A stretch of DNA of 64,000 bases from Sphingobium sp. CECT 9361 (GCF_918741285.1 NZ_CAKKNC010000011.1:62001-126000), one strand, 5' to 3'; positions 51,335 to 60,659 are shown, numbered from the stretch's first letter. A program made the numbers and translations. The notes: generated by a model from the sequence alone, not told the origin.

Positions 51335-52480
51335 CTATCGTTCCAAAATGGCCACGCCGGAAATACCCGGGGCACCGTATACGTGCGAATATGCCGTCTT
51401 GGGGGCGCCAGGCACTTGCCGGCCGCCGCCACGCCCCAGCAACTGCGTGGCATTTTCATACACCTGTCGCAGACCCGAGGCGCCGATCGGCTCACCGCAA
51501 GCGAGGCATCCGCCATCGGTGTTGATCGGCAACTTGCCGTCAATCCGGCTCCACCCCTCGGCCAGCCATTGCTCCTGATCGCCATCCGCGCAGAAACCGT
51601 TTTCAGCCATATGCATGATTTCCGCACCTGACTCGGTGTCCTGCAACTGCGCCACGTCGATGTCCTGCGGCCCGATGCCTGCCATCTCATAGGCTGCCGC
51701 AGACGCCAGCAGCGTCGGAGCGCCACCACGTTTTACATCGATGCTGGGCGCAAACACTTCGAAGGAGCCGGGCGGCCGGGTACGGATGACCGCGGCTTTT
51801 ATCCGGACATGCGCACGACCCAGTTCACGCGCCTTCTTTTCGCTGGCGAGAATAAGGGCCACGCCCCCTTCCGCCGGCGAGCAGAACATATATTTGGTCA
51901 GCGGATCGCTGATCATCTGACTGTTGAGGATCGTGTCCAGATCGACCGGCGCGCGACGCCATGCGTGATCGGCATGGACAGCATTGTCGAACGCCTTTTC
52001 CGCAACCCGACCCAATGATGCAGGCGTGATCCCATATGCAGCCATGTAGCGTTGCAGTTTCATGGCGAAGAACTGCGTCGTTACCATCATGCCGACTTCA
52101 CCATACCAGTCGGGCAGACTGTATTCGGCGGGCATGGCATTGAACGCCCCGCGCGGATGCTTGTCGAAGCCCAAAGCGATGCCAACCTCATTCTGGCCGG
52201 AAGCGATTGCTTGCCAGGAACCGATCAATGCCGATCCGCCGGTCGCGCAGCCATTTTTAACATTGATGAAAGGCAGGCCCGTGAGCCCTAACTCGTTGAC
52301 GATAGTATCGGCGTTACCCGACGCATCCGATCCCCCAAAGCCGAACTGCATGTCGCGCCATTCCAGACCTGCGTCAGCAAGGGCAACGCGCGCAGCATGC
52401 GCCCCTTGCTGAATGCCGGACAGACCGTCGGTGCGTCCAAAGGGATGAATGCCGATGCCGACAATATAGACATCACTCAT
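51335..52480 (-). CDS. SCP2-thiolase-like (Ltp-type) protein
   Basis: 381 residues from the ATG at 52478-52480 (SD GGAGG 6 bases upstream). Thiolase fold with the nucleophile-elbow NVKNGCATGGSALIGSW (Cys ~88) and late NTDGGCLACGEPIGASGLRQ. In true thiolases the second motif is GHPxGA(S/T)G; here Glu replaces the His, and the last part has AYSHVYGAPGISG. This matches Ltp/SCP2-type proteins, some of which (Ltp2) act with a DUF35 OB-fold partner as retro-aldolases in steroid side-chain cleavage. The OB-fold gene overlaps its start, strengthening that idea. It may cleave a beta-hydroxy or beta-keto acyl-CoA; retro-aldolase is inference. Confidence 0.82.
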   Translation of the reverse strand: MSDVYIVGIGIHPFGRTDGLSGIQQGAHAARVALADAGLEWRDMQFGFGGSDASGNADTIVNELGLTGLPFINVKNGCATGGSALIGSWQAIASGQNEVGIALGFDKHPRGAFNAMPAEYSLPDWYGEVGMMVTTQFFAMKLQRYMAAYGITPASLGRVAEKAFDNAVHADHAWRRAPVDLDTILNSQMISDPLTKYMFCSPAEGGVALILASEKKARELGRAHVRIKAAVIRTRPPGSFEVFAPSIDVKRGGAPTLLASAAAYEMAGIGPQDIDVAQLQDTESGAEIMHMAENGFCADGDQEQWLAEGWSRIDGKLPINTDGGCLACGEPIGASGLRQVYENATQLLGRGGGRQVPGAPKTAYSHVYGAPGISGVAILER

Positions 52481-52892
52481 GTACTGCCTCCACATCGCGA
52501 GGAGCAAAAGCGAAGGTCATGATGGTGTTGCCATGCGCGTCGGAATTGAGCGGTTTAAGAACCGTCTGCATCGGCATTCCGATCGTAATCGCATCGAACG
52601 CGACGCCTGTAAGCGGCGCTTCGACGATCACTGCATCAGGCAATTCGACATAGCCGATCGCAAAAGGCTCGAACGCCTCCGGTCCTGCATAGGGAGGCGA
52701 CTTCGGGCGATAGCGCTGAACAGTCCACGACCAGAGCGTACCGTTGCGCGGCAAAGTGACCGCTTCAAACCGCGTTGCGTCCGAAGGACAGGGGAACAGG
52801 ATACGTCCCGTTTCCCGATCACGTCCACCGATCAGGCAAGGTGCATCGCCGTCCGTGAACAGTCCTTCTGCAATGGCAATCCGGTTCGAAAT
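52473..52892 (-). CDS. OB-fold/DUF35-like protein with an apparent ATT start
   Basis: About 139 residues if translation begins at ATT (52890-52892), preceded at 8 bases by GGAGG, reading ISNRIAIAEGLFTDGDAPCL then IGGRDRETGRILFP. No ATG or GTG exists between the upstream stop and this ATT; the first ordinary-type start is TTG at 52754, which would remove the whole N-terminal rubredoxin-like part. The DUF35 OB-fold core is seen in TLWSWTVQRYRPKSPPYAGP, FAIGYVELPDAVIVEAPLTG and MTFAFAP. The zinc-ribbon cysteines are mostly lost. It overlaps the thiolase-like gene by 8 bp, the arrangement typical of DUF35-Ltp pairs where the OB protein is needed for thiolase-fold stability or activity. Confidence 0.75.
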   Translation of the reverse strand: MSNRIAIAEGLFTDGDAPCLIGGRDRETGRILFPCPSDATRFEAVTLPRNGTLWSWTVQRYRPKSPPYAGPEAFEPFAIGYVELPDAVIVEAPLTGVAFDAITIGMPMQTVLKPLNSDAHGNTIMTFAFAPRDVEAVHE

Positions 52893-53027
52893 GACTCGCT
52901 CCTCCCGCTGGTGTCATGGCGACTATGGGCGGCAGTGCGATCTATTTCCTCTGTAAGAAAGCATAGGTTGTTGCGACATCTTTAAAATGGCCGGTCCGGC
53001 TCCCGCCGTTCAATCAAGGAAACCACG

Positions 53028-54596
53028 TCAGTTCGTAGCGATCCCCTGCGCGTCGAACCATTGCTTTACATCTGCCAATCCAGCCTCGTGCGCGCGCCAC
53101 CGGGCAACCGCATCCGCGTTCATCGGCCGCCGAACCTGTGCCGCGCTGGGCGTAGCCACGGCAGACCGGTTCTCATGGAAGGTCAGACAGGCTGGGTCCC
53201 ATTTGAGACCGCAATGCGCGAGCAAGCGTCGCGTCTCTCTCTCCTGGTCGAACACCATTGCTTCATATGATAAATGGAGGACCCGACCCGGCAGCAATTG
53301 CTCCCATAATGCCATCAGCCGATCAAAGCGGGCATAATAACGCGCAGTATCCATCAGGTCGTAGGAATAGGCGTAATAAGCCGACTGGCTCGCAAACAAA
53401 TTCTTGAAGTTGCTCCACACCGTATCCATCGGATTGCGGCGCAGGCAGACTATGCGCGCATTTGGAAAAGCTTGTGCAATATGCCCTACATATAGGAAAT
53501 TGGCGGGCAACTTGTCGCTGAAGCGCTCTTTGTCCTGCGGTCGATGATGCTCAGCGCGCGCGAGATACGCTTGCGCAATGGCCGTCGGATCGGCATCGAC
53601 GCTGGCCCTGATCGTTGCGGCGTCGATCACCAGCCGCGACGCTGTGCCAGCGGTTTGCTTGACGGCCAAGGGCATCGCCTGAAGCTCGCCCGCCGATCCC
53701 ACATCAGGATGCGACGAGACAATGCGATCGACCAAAGTGGTGCCTGTTCGCGGCATGCCCACAACGAATATCGGCGCAGGATCGACCAGCCCCCTTCCCT
53801 TCCATGCGGGTGGAATTCCGTGCGCGAACAGGCTTTCGATAGCGTCGAAAATCTCTTCGTCCCTGGAAAAGTCGTAGGCAATCGTCTGCTTATGTGCGGC
53901 GTTGGCTACCGACAGATTGCGGAACGCGGCCTTGGCCTCACCCAAATCCTCTTGTTCCTTCGCCAACGCATATTGAATGCGCAGCCTGTCTTCCGGACGT
54001 TTGGCTATCGAGAGCGCGCCTTCCAGCCGCGCGACATGATTGGCCTCAACCGTTTGGCGCGCCAAAATTGCCAGCGCATAATGTGCGCGTGCATTGCCGG
54101 GATCGGCGGCAAGGATCGTCTCATAGTGGGCGGTGGCATCGGCTATTCGGCCAGTAAAGCCGCATGCCGCCGCCAGATTATACCGGAAATCAAGGTTCGA
54201 AGGCGCACCGGCCACTGCCGCGCGAAACGGTGCCATCGACCCTTCATGGTCCCCCAGCCGCGCAAATACGCATCCGATGGTATCGAGGGTCAACGGGTCG
54301 ACAGGCTCTCGGGCGATGGCCTCCCTTGCCACATCGCCTGCTTCACCATCGCGCCGCAGGAGGATGAGGAGACGAGCCAGTTGCGCCAGATGCTCTGCCT
54401 CCGGCCCGCGCGCCACGGCGGCTTCCAGCATCGGTACAGCTTTGGCAATCTGCCCAACCTCCGCAGCGGCCATGCCCAGCAGGAAATAACCGTCGGCGGA
54501 ATCAGGATTGGCTTCGACCAATGCCCTGGCCGCCACAGCCGCGGCAGACACGTCCCCCCGTCGCAATGCAGAGAGCGCTTCAGCCTTCAAAGTCAT
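53028..54596 (-). CDS. TPR-repeat sulfotransferase
   Basis: 522 residues. The N-terminal ~230 are TPR repeats (YFLLGMAAAEVGQIAKAVPM, FRYNLAAACGFTGRIADATA, RAHYALAILARQ). The C-terminal ~270 is a sulfotransferase-fold domain with the 5'-phosphosulfate loop FVVGMPRTGTTLVDRI (~275-290) and 3'-phosphate-binding region CLRRNPMDTVWSNF, and KLPANFLYVGHI between. It would transfer sulfate from PAPS to a protein or small molecule. Such genes commonly stand next to TBDR genes in sphingomonads, as here (132 bp from a TBDR). No signal peptide seen, so cytoplasmic. Confidence 0.85.
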   Translation of the reverse strand: MTLKAEALSALRRGDVSAAAVAARALVEANPDSADGYFLLGMAAAEVGQIAKAVPMLEAAVARGPEAEHLAQLARLLILLRRDGEAGDVAREAIAREPVDPLTLDTIGCVFARLGDHEGSMAPFRAAVAGAPSNLDFRYNLAAACGFTGRIADATAHYETILAADPGNARAHYALAILARQTVEANHVARLEGALSIAKRPEDRLRIQYALAKEQEDLGEAKAAFRNLSVANAAHKQTIAYDFSRDEEIFDAIESLFAHGIPPAWKGRGLVDPAPIFVVGMPRTGTTLVDRIVSSHPDVGSAGELQAMPLAVKQTAGTASRLVIDAATIRASVDADPTAIAQAYLARAEHHRPQDKERFSDKLPANFLYVGHIAQAFPNARIVCLRRNPMDTVWSNFKNLFASQSAYYAYSYDLMDTARYYARFDRLMALWEQLLPGRVLHLSYEAMVFDQERETRRLLAHCGLKWDPACLTFHENRSAVATPSAAQVRRPMNADAVARWRAHEAGLADVKQWFDAQGIATN

Positions 54597-54728
54597 GCCA
54601 TATCCATCTGGTGCAGCTTAGAAGATAAGTCTTCGCCGCGAAACGGGATGGTTCGATTGGCGCAAAATAGGTTCGCGAGTGACGGCGGGACACCCTTCTC
54701 AGGAGAATGCCCCGCCCGTCACCCACCC

Positions 54729-57155
54729 TCAGAATTTGAACCGTGACTCGATACCGAATGTGCGCGGGTTTGCCACCGCCCGCTGATAATAACGCAAGGC
54801 CACGCCGTCATTCAGGCCAACACGCGACCGGTCGTTGGAGACGGACACAACCGCATATTTATCGAAGATGTTGCTCGCGAAAAGGCTGACGCTGTAACGG
54901 TCGGCATCATATGTCAGCGACGCCCGATGCATCACATAGCTCGGCAGCTTGTCGCCGAACGCGCGATCCCAGCCAAGCCGTGTCACGATATTGCCGCGAT
55001 ACGTCGCCGTCCAGTTGGCTGTTAGCGAACCGGCCATGACAGGCGTGGTGTAGGTCGCGCCCAGGCTGCCGCTGTTCTTCGCCGAGCCCGGCAAGCGATC
55101 GCCCGAAAGTGCAGGGATGGTGATGGCATCGCTGGGATAGGTGCCGGCCGGATCGTTGATCGGAATAATACCAGGCACATCGTCGGTCAGCTTGGCGTCG
55201 GTGTAGGAATAGGTGCCCTGAATGGACAACCCGGTGAACGGCCTAACCTGGAACGAGGATTCGAAACCCTTGGACTCGGCTCCGCCGCCGTTTACCGTGA
55301 TACCGGCAATTCCGTTCAGCGTAGCGGAGTCCACCTGAATGCCCTGCCATTTGATCTGGAAGACGTTGAAGTTGAACGTCAGCTTGCGGTCGAAGAGCTG
55401 CGAGCGGATCCCGACCTCGATATTCTTGGTGCTATCCGGGCCGTACTGAACTTCGTTCGGCAAAGCACAGATGATCTGCGTATTGTTTTTACCGTCGCCG
55501 TCGGGATCGTTTGGCAGGGGCGTAGGACAGGGCGCAACGCTGTTCGGTCCGCCGATGCGATAGCCTTTGCTGTACGTTGCATAAGCCATCAGGGCATCGG
55601 AGAACCTGTACGAGCTGTTGAACTTCCACACCCAGCCGCTCTTACCGGCATCGCCCCCGCGCGGCGTCAGATCGCGCGGATCGAGGGGGTCACCAAGGAT
55701 CGGCAGCGTCTGGGCGCCGGCGATAGTCGAGGTATATTTGAAGTAGCGTGCGCCGGCCGTCACCTGCCAGGCCGGAGTAATCTTGAACGATCCTTCGCCA
55801 AAGGCGGCCTGTTCGGTTACCTTCGACCGGGTATAGCTCACATATTCGAGATATTCGGGGTTGGTTGCAGGATCGGCCCAAGGATGATTTGGGATATGCT
55901 CCGCATAGTCGCTGCCGTATTTATTCTCGTTGTGGAAGCCGCCGAGCACCCAACTGAAAGGCCCGCCATGGCGGGAGACGAGGCGAATTTCCTGATTATA
56001 TTGCTTACGCCGCGTATGGCTTTCATTCCAGCTCGAAAAGGCCGGGAACGTTTCGTAATCATAGTCTAAATCGAGCAGCAGGTCGGTATTGTCCCCCTGC
56101 GAATCCGCCTTCACATCGGTATAGGCCGTCGTCGCCACCAGATCGGCGATATCGAATACGTTCGCGTTGATTTCCAGGCTGACCAAGTGCGCGCGCCGGT
56201 TCACCGGTTCGATATAGCGGCTGGCATTCTCGTACTTGCCCGTTCCCAAAACGCCTGCGCCGTTGGATTGCGCGCCATCGGTCTTGGTCCGCTGAAATGC
56301 GTAGGTAAAGGTGGCTGAGAAGTCCTCATCGCTTTGAAACAGCAACTGATTGCGCGTCGTGAAGGTTTTTTCGAAGTTCAGATCCTTGCGGCTTGTAAGG
56401 TTCGCCGCACGGAAGGCATCCGTGATGGGAGGCGAGCCGATCGCCTGCGGCAGCGAAACGCCCGGTGTCTGGATCAGGAGGGGATAGTCGATAAAGCCGG
56501 GATCATAATAATAGCCAGTGGCCGACCGGAAGGCGATATGGTCCTTCACGATCGGGATATTGATGACGGCGTCCCCCTGATAGCCAGGTTTGCTACCATG
56601 GCTCTTGCCATAGAAACTACCATGCACTTCACCCTCGAAATCGGTCACGTTTGGGCGGTTGGGAATGTAGCGGATCGCGCCAGCCAGCGTACCAAGGCCA
56701 TACAGCGTACCCTGCGGACCCAGCAGCGTTTCCACCCGTGCGATGTCGAGCAGTTTGAAGTCATAATATAGCGGCACTTCGCCAAGATAGACGCCGAGCG
56801 AGTCGTCATAGTTCACACCGCCGGCGTCGACGTCCGATGCGCTAAGGCCGCGCAGCACGATCGAGCCTGTCGTGCCGGGTCCGGTGTCGGAGATCGTCAT
56901 GCCCGGCGTAAAGTCTGCAAGGTCGCGCACATCCTGTATCCGCTGAAGTGCGAGCTCCTCGGCACCGACCGCCGCAATGTTGATCGGCGTATCCATAATC
57001 GTCGTGCTGCGGCGTGTGCCGGTCACGATGATGGCGTCACCAGACGCGGCAGACGGATCCAGCGCCTCCTGCGCGCGCGCAGGCATTGCAAGCGCTACAG
57101 TCGTCAAAATCGTTGCGGACAAAAGCCCCAGTTTCAATTGCGCACGATGAGCCAT
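54729..57155 (-). CDS. TonB-dependent receptor (organic-substrate type)
   Basis: 808 residues from the ATG at 57153-57155 (SD-like AAAGGGAA 5 bases upstream); upstream 57 codons are discounted. Signal peptide LLSATILTTVALAMPARA, TonB-box-like DAIIVTGTRR (~40), plug (IQDVRDLADFTPGMTISDTG, SIVLRGLSASDVDAGGVNYD, VETLLGPQGTLYGLGTLAGA) and a barrel ending RTFGIESRFKF. The plug is of the VEVLRGPQGTLYG class common for receptors of organic compounds in sphingomonads. No STN domain. It lies in the region with acyl-CoA, sterol-desaturase and ABC import genes and may import their substrate. Confidence 0.9.
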   Translation of the reverse strand: MAHRAQLKLGLLSATILTTVALAMPARAQEALDPSAASGDAIIVTGTRRSTTIMDTPINIAAVGAEELALQRIQDVRDLADFTPGMTISDTGPGTTGSIVLRGLSASDVDAGGVNYDDSLGVYLGEVPLYYDFKLLDIARVETLLGPQGTLYGLGTLAGAIRYIPNRPNVTDFEGEVHGSFYGKSHGSKPGYQGDAVINIPIVKDHIAFRSATGYYYDPGFIDYPLLIQTPGVSLPQAIGSPPITDAFRAANLTSRKDLNFEKTFTTRNQLLFQSDEDFSATFTYAFQRTKTDGAQSNGAGVLGTGKYENASRYIEPVNRRAHLVSLEINANVFDIADLVATTAYTDVKADSQGDNTDLLLDLDYDYETFPAFSSWNESHTRRKQYNQEIRLVSRHGGPFSWVLGGFHNENKYGSDYAEHIPNHPWADPATNPEYLEYVSYTRSKVTEQAAFGEGSFKITPAWQVTAGARYFKYTSTIAGAQTLPILGDPLDPRDLTPRGGDAGKSGWVWKFNSSYRFSDALMAYATYSKGYRIGGPNSVAPCPTPLPNDPDGDGKNNTQIICALPNEVQYGPDSTKNIEVGIRSQLFDRKLTFNFNVFQIKWQGIQVDSATLNGIAGITVNGGGAESKGFESSFQVRPFTGLSIQGTYSYTDAKLTDDVPGIIPINDPAGTYPSDAITIPALSGDRLPGSAKNSGSLGATYTTPVMAGSLTANWTATYRGNIVTRLGWDRAFGDKLPSYVMHRASLTYDADRYSVSLFASNIFDKYAVVSVSNDRSRVGLNDGVALRYYQRAVANPRTFGIESRFKF

Positions 57156-57325
57156 GTGTTTCCCTTTTTCGGTTGCCGCCATGCGTGGTGCTGCCCTGCC
57201 AGAACCCGAACGGCTTAGGTTTTTATGATTTCGCACCATGCGCCAGCCGCCCTTTGCGGGTTTTGGTTGGTGCCCACGTGCTAAACATTTCCGAGTATTT
57301 GAGACGCTCGATCCTGAGCCTCCCA

Positions 57326-58357
57326 CTATCCACCCGAGGTCAGTTCCCCGGCGGTAGCATTGTTATTTTTGTATTTTATTTTTTCGATCAGTGGACGAAC
57401 CGGGAATATTGTCTGCTCCCAGATCGACAGTCTCTTGCGGTCATCCTGACCCACGATTACCCCTTCGCCTTCCCGATACGTGCCGAAAATGCGATCGAGC
57501 AGGATGAGTGAGTTGCCATAGTTACAACGTGTTTCCTCATAGCCAGTCGAATGATGCAGGCTGTGGTTCTGGATCGTCGTAAAGAAGAACGCATACCATT
57601 TAGGCGGGTCGGACCGCACATTGGCATGGGCATAAGTGGAAACTGCACCCAGGATATTGAAGGCGCAGAACTGTGCAGCTTGCGGCAGATCGAACAACGC
57701 AACGACGCTCAGGCTGATAAGGAACAATTCGACGGGATTGCCGACATATCCTTTCATCGCGTTCAGTTGGGTAATGTGATGATGCGGCGCATGCGTTGAC
57801 CAGAACCACGCATTATTGTGCATCAGCCGATGCATCCAATATTGACCGAATTCGACCAGGAAAACCACAAGAGCGACCTGCACGAGGAACGGCAGATGCA
57901 TGGCCCAGTCCGTAGTGATGCCCAATGACTGCTTTGCCGCCCGTAAGGGCTCTTCGGCCAGCAGGTTTGAAGCCCAGCCGATCGCCGTATAACCCAACGC
58001 CACATAGAAGATATCGGTCGCAAACTCACGCATGGTGATGCGCCAACCTTCATGCCGCTCGCGAACGAACTCCATTGCCTGCACGAACGCCGTGGTGAGG
58101 AGACCTACCGCTACGATCGACCATGGATTATCAGTCCAGGATTGCGGCCCGAATGCCCAAAATGAAACGATGAGGGCAATGGTAGCGGGCGGCAGAAGGT
58201 TAAATGCCCGCGTTGTGAGTGGGTGCTCCGTCCGCGCAGCTACGCCTTCGCCATTGAAGGAACTCGAAGTACTGGCAACGGAATGGAAACGGCCATCATC
58301 CGCGATTAATCGCGCATCGCTTGATAGAGCAGCATCATAGGCTGGCCGATGATCCAT
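57326..58357 (-). CDS. Sterol desaturase/fatty acid hydroxylase family membrane protein
   Basis: 343 residues from the ATG near 58357, chosen for its GGGGAGA 6-8 bases upstream (an ATG 15 bp earlier and a TTG at 58474 are alternatives). Membrane helices near LLPPATIALIVSFWAFG, IVAVGLLTTAFVQAMEF, FYVALGYTAIGWAS and LPFLVQVALVVFLVEFGQYW. Three His clusters for the di-iron site: HRLMHNNAWFWSTHAPHHH (HxxxH and HxxHH) and HSLHHS. These enzymes hydroxylate or desaturate lipids using O2. Beside a TBDR and acyl-CoA genes it may act on the imported compound or on membrane lipids. Confidence 0.87.
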   Translation of the reverse strand: MDHRPAYDAALSSDARLIADDGRFHSVASTSSSFNGEGVAARTEHPLTTRAFNLLPPATIALIVSFWAFGPQSWTDNPWSIVAVGLLTTAFVQAMEFVRERHEGWRITMREFATDIFYVALGYTAIGWASNLLAEEPLRAAKQSLGITTDWAMHLPFLVQVALVVFLVEFGQYWMHRLMHNNAWFWSTHAPHHHITQLNAMKGYVGNPVELFLISLSVVALFDLPQAAQFCAFNILGAVSTYAHANVRSDPPKWYAFFFTTIQNHSLHHSTGYEETRCNYGNSLILLDRIFGTYREGEGVIVGQDDRKRLSIWEQTIFPVRPLIEKIKYKNNNATAGELTSGG

Positions 58358-58668
58358 CGAAAGTCTCCCCATATCAGCCCGGAAATCCGGGCTAACGCTT
58401 CGATCCTCTCTCTGTATGTGACTGCGCTCTACCAGGCGGTAATTACAAGGTATTGATATTACGGAATGCGTCAAGAGTATTAATTTACGCCCTTGATCGC
58501 CGGGAATGAGCGCGCGTTAAGCGATGGAAAATAGGCATTCTTTCGCTTTTTATCCCAAATCTCCGTTCAGTTCACTCGTCACGATATGGCGCTGATCCCA
58601 CTGTTGCTGCCGAAATTGTTGCGCTGGTTGCCGAATCGATTTCGGGCGCGAAAATGGAGTCGCAAAAC
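58358..58668 (-). other. Intergenic region upstream of the sterol-desaturase-family gene
   Basis: 311 bp without a gene. Near 58376-58393 is the perfect inverted repeat AGCCCGGA-AA-TCCGGGCT, about 15-20 bp upstream of the desaturase start; it may be an operator or a leader hairpin. The rest contains AT-rich promoter-like sequence (TGATATTACGGAATGCG, TTAATTTACG) and the end of the beta-propeller gene's downstream side; no other feature is seen. Confidence 0.5.
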
Positions 58669-59598
58669 TCAATGCGTCGGTTTCGATGCGGCGCTCCACC
58701 AGGACAGGCTGTGCAGGTCGTGGGCAGTCGTCCAAATGCCGTCTGGCGTATATCTCAAAGCACCGCTCCCTGAAGGTTTTCCAGCGCGCGCCAGTATCTT
58801 CAGGCTTGTCGGATCAATGGCTACGAAGGTCTGTTCTTCCGTCGTGCGGAGCCACACTTTTCCGCCGCCCACATCGATGTCGCCATAGATCAGGGTTTTG
58901 CCGACCTGCACCCGACCGCTTACCGTGACCGTGGCGGGATCGACCCGTGCAACGGTGCCGTCGCCTTGTTCCTGCACCCACACCGCCCCCTCGCCTGCGG
59001 CAAGGAAACCAGGCTGCTTGCCCAGCTTGACCTTTTTCACCACGGCATTGGTTTGCGGATCGACATGCTGGAGCGATTGCTGATCGCTGCTGACTGCCCA
59101 AAGCCCGTCAAATCCAAACGCAAGGTAGAAGGTGCCAGGATCGACGCTCACCGTTGCGGTCACGGTATTCGTTGCGGGGTCTATTCTGGCGATCTTCCCC
59201 GATTTATCGCTCGGAACCCATATCGAGCCGGCGCCCGAAACAACGTTCAACTCTCCGGCGGGGTTGGCGATGCCAGTCGTTATGATCGCCTGCACCGTCG
59301 ATGTCTTCGGGTCGATCCTGTAAAGATTGCCATCCTTGCAGTTGGCAACCCACAGTGCACCGAAGGCGATTGTCATGGCCCCACACGGCTTTGGAACCGT
59401 AACGGATGCCTGCTTTCCTTCAGCCGACCACTGTTCGACGCGGCCTGCATTCGTCGCCCACACGGTGCTTCCGTCAACGGCAAGGAAATCGGCAAAGCCC
59501 GGAACGCTAATTACTTTTTCGTTCAGCGCCGCGGGGTCGGGCGCATCCGCGGCACAAAGCGCACCTAATAACAGCATCAGTCCTATGGGCTTTTTCAT
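58669..59598 (-). CDS. Exported YncE/virginiamycin-lyase-like beta-propeller protein
   Basis: 309 residues with a signal peptide (PIGLMLLLGALCAADA) and about seven repeated blades of the pattern G..wv......g.l.riDP.t..v...v: GALWVANCKDGNLYRIDPKT, GSIWVPSDKSGKIARIDPAT, GAVWVQEQGDGTVARVDPAT and similar. No catalytic motif is clear. Such periplasmic propellers bind ligands or act as accessory proteins in catabolic and PQQ-type oxidation loci. It is downstream (31 bp) of the first MBL-fold gene on the same strand and probably co-transcribed. Confidence 0.82.
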   Translation of the reverse strand: MKKPIGLMLLLGALCAADAPDPAALNEKVISVPGFADFLAVDGSTVWATNAGRVEQWSAEGKQASVTVPKPCGAMTIAFGALWVANCKDGNLYRIDPKTSTVQAIITTGIANPAGELNVVSGAGSIWVPSDKSGKIARIDPATNTVTATVSVDPGTFYLAFGFDGLWAVSSDQQSLQHVDPQTNAVVKKVKLGKQPGFLAAGEGAVWVQEQGDGTVARVDPATVTVSGRVQVGKTLIYGDIDVGGGKVWLRTTEEQTFVAIDPTSLKILARAGKPSGSGALRYTPDGIWTTAHDLHSLSWWSAASKPTH

Positions 59599-59628
59599 AT
59601 GCGATCTCCCTTATTATGGCGCCAGCGT

Positions 59629-60642
59629 TCAGTCGTAACGATACGGGTTCTTGTCGATGGTCGTCAGGCTCCGGGTCTGATTGCAGAGGAACACGGTGCC
59701 TGTGAAATAAATGCCGGGCTCGGTAATTTTCTGGGCATAGGCAAACGCCTCTCGCAGTTGTTGAACCGTCATCTCTACCGGTGCCTCGTCAGGTTGATAG
59801 GTCAGGCCGTAAGGATAGTCCTCACCATCGACGCTGATTTCCACATGACACCCCATCACATGGGTCACCGGATGCGTGTCGCAAAAATCTATCAGCCGCT
59901 TCATGCTATCGAACCAGGGTTGCCAGAAGCTGATGTAGCAACGGCCCCGATAGAACATATCGCCCGTATAAAGGATCTGGGTATAGCTGTCGTAATAGGC
60001 AAATTCGGAAACGACATGGCCGGGCGAGCCCCATATCAATATCTCGCGACCACCCAAGTCTAGCGTCACCCGCTCTTCCGGGAAGTTGGTCATGCCCCAA
60101 AACCCGACCATCTCTTCGTGGGTCAGGCCCATGTAGCGCGTGTTGGGACGGTCGGCGAACTGATTGACGGCCGCATAGTGATCGGCATGCAAATGACTGA
60201 ACGCGACCAGCAGCTCCAGACTGGCCGGATCGCGACCGTTGCGACGACACCACTCGTCAATGCACTGGTCCACGATCCCGCGCAGGTCCCAGTCATTGCG
60301 CAACTGTACGAATCCTTCGTCCAGCAACAACACGCGATCGTTACCGAAATAGAGCGGAGCGAACGGCGCTTCGTAGCTATACGCCTTGTTCTGTCGGAGG
60401 ATCGCCGTGTGCGGGTTGTACCAATGCACCTGCACCGGTGGATCGGTATTATCCATGCTTGAGGAAGAGCCACAGATCCATTTTTTCGGGAAACTACCCT
60501 GCGCAGGCAGATTGCTTTTGAAATCGATGGGCGCGGGCCGGACGGCGGCCGACGCCGCATCGGTCAAAGCAGACAGCCCCATCCCGGACAACGGCACCGC
60601 GACGGCCGCAGCATTATAGGTAAGAAAAGTGCGACGATCCAT
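59629..60642 (-). CDS. Exported metallo-beta-lactamase-fold hydrolase
   Basis: 337 residues from the ATG at 60640-60642 (SD AAGGA 10 bases upstream). A Tat-like signal (MDRRTFLTYNAAAVAVPLSG ... DAASAA) is followed by an MBL domain with the full metal set: SHLHADH (HxHxDH), PGHVVSE, LYTGDMF and GCHVEI. A binuclear zinc or iron hydrolase is expected in the periplasm; substrate could be an ester, lactone, sulfate ester or similar. Sits between the propeller and a second MBL-fold gene whose metal motif is lost. Confidence 0.87.
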   Translation of the reverse strand: MDRRTFLTYNAAAVAVPLSGMGLSALTDAASAAVRPAPIDFKSNLPAQGSFPKKWICGSSSSMDNTDPPVQVHWYNPHTAILRQNKAYSYEAPFAPLYFGNDRVLLLDEGFVQLRNDWDLRGIVDQCIDEWCRRNGRDPASLELLVAFSHLHADHYAAVNQFADRPNTRYMGLTHEEMVGFWGMTNFPEERVTLDLGGREILIWGSPGHVVSEFAYYDSYTQILYTGDMFYRGRCYISFWQPWFDSMKRLIDFCDTHPVTHVMGCHVEISVDGEDYPYGLTYQPDEAPVEMTVQQLREAFAYAQKITEPGIYFTGTVFLCNQTRSLTTIDKNPYRYD

Positions 60643-60659
60643 GGATGCGTTCCTTGTCG

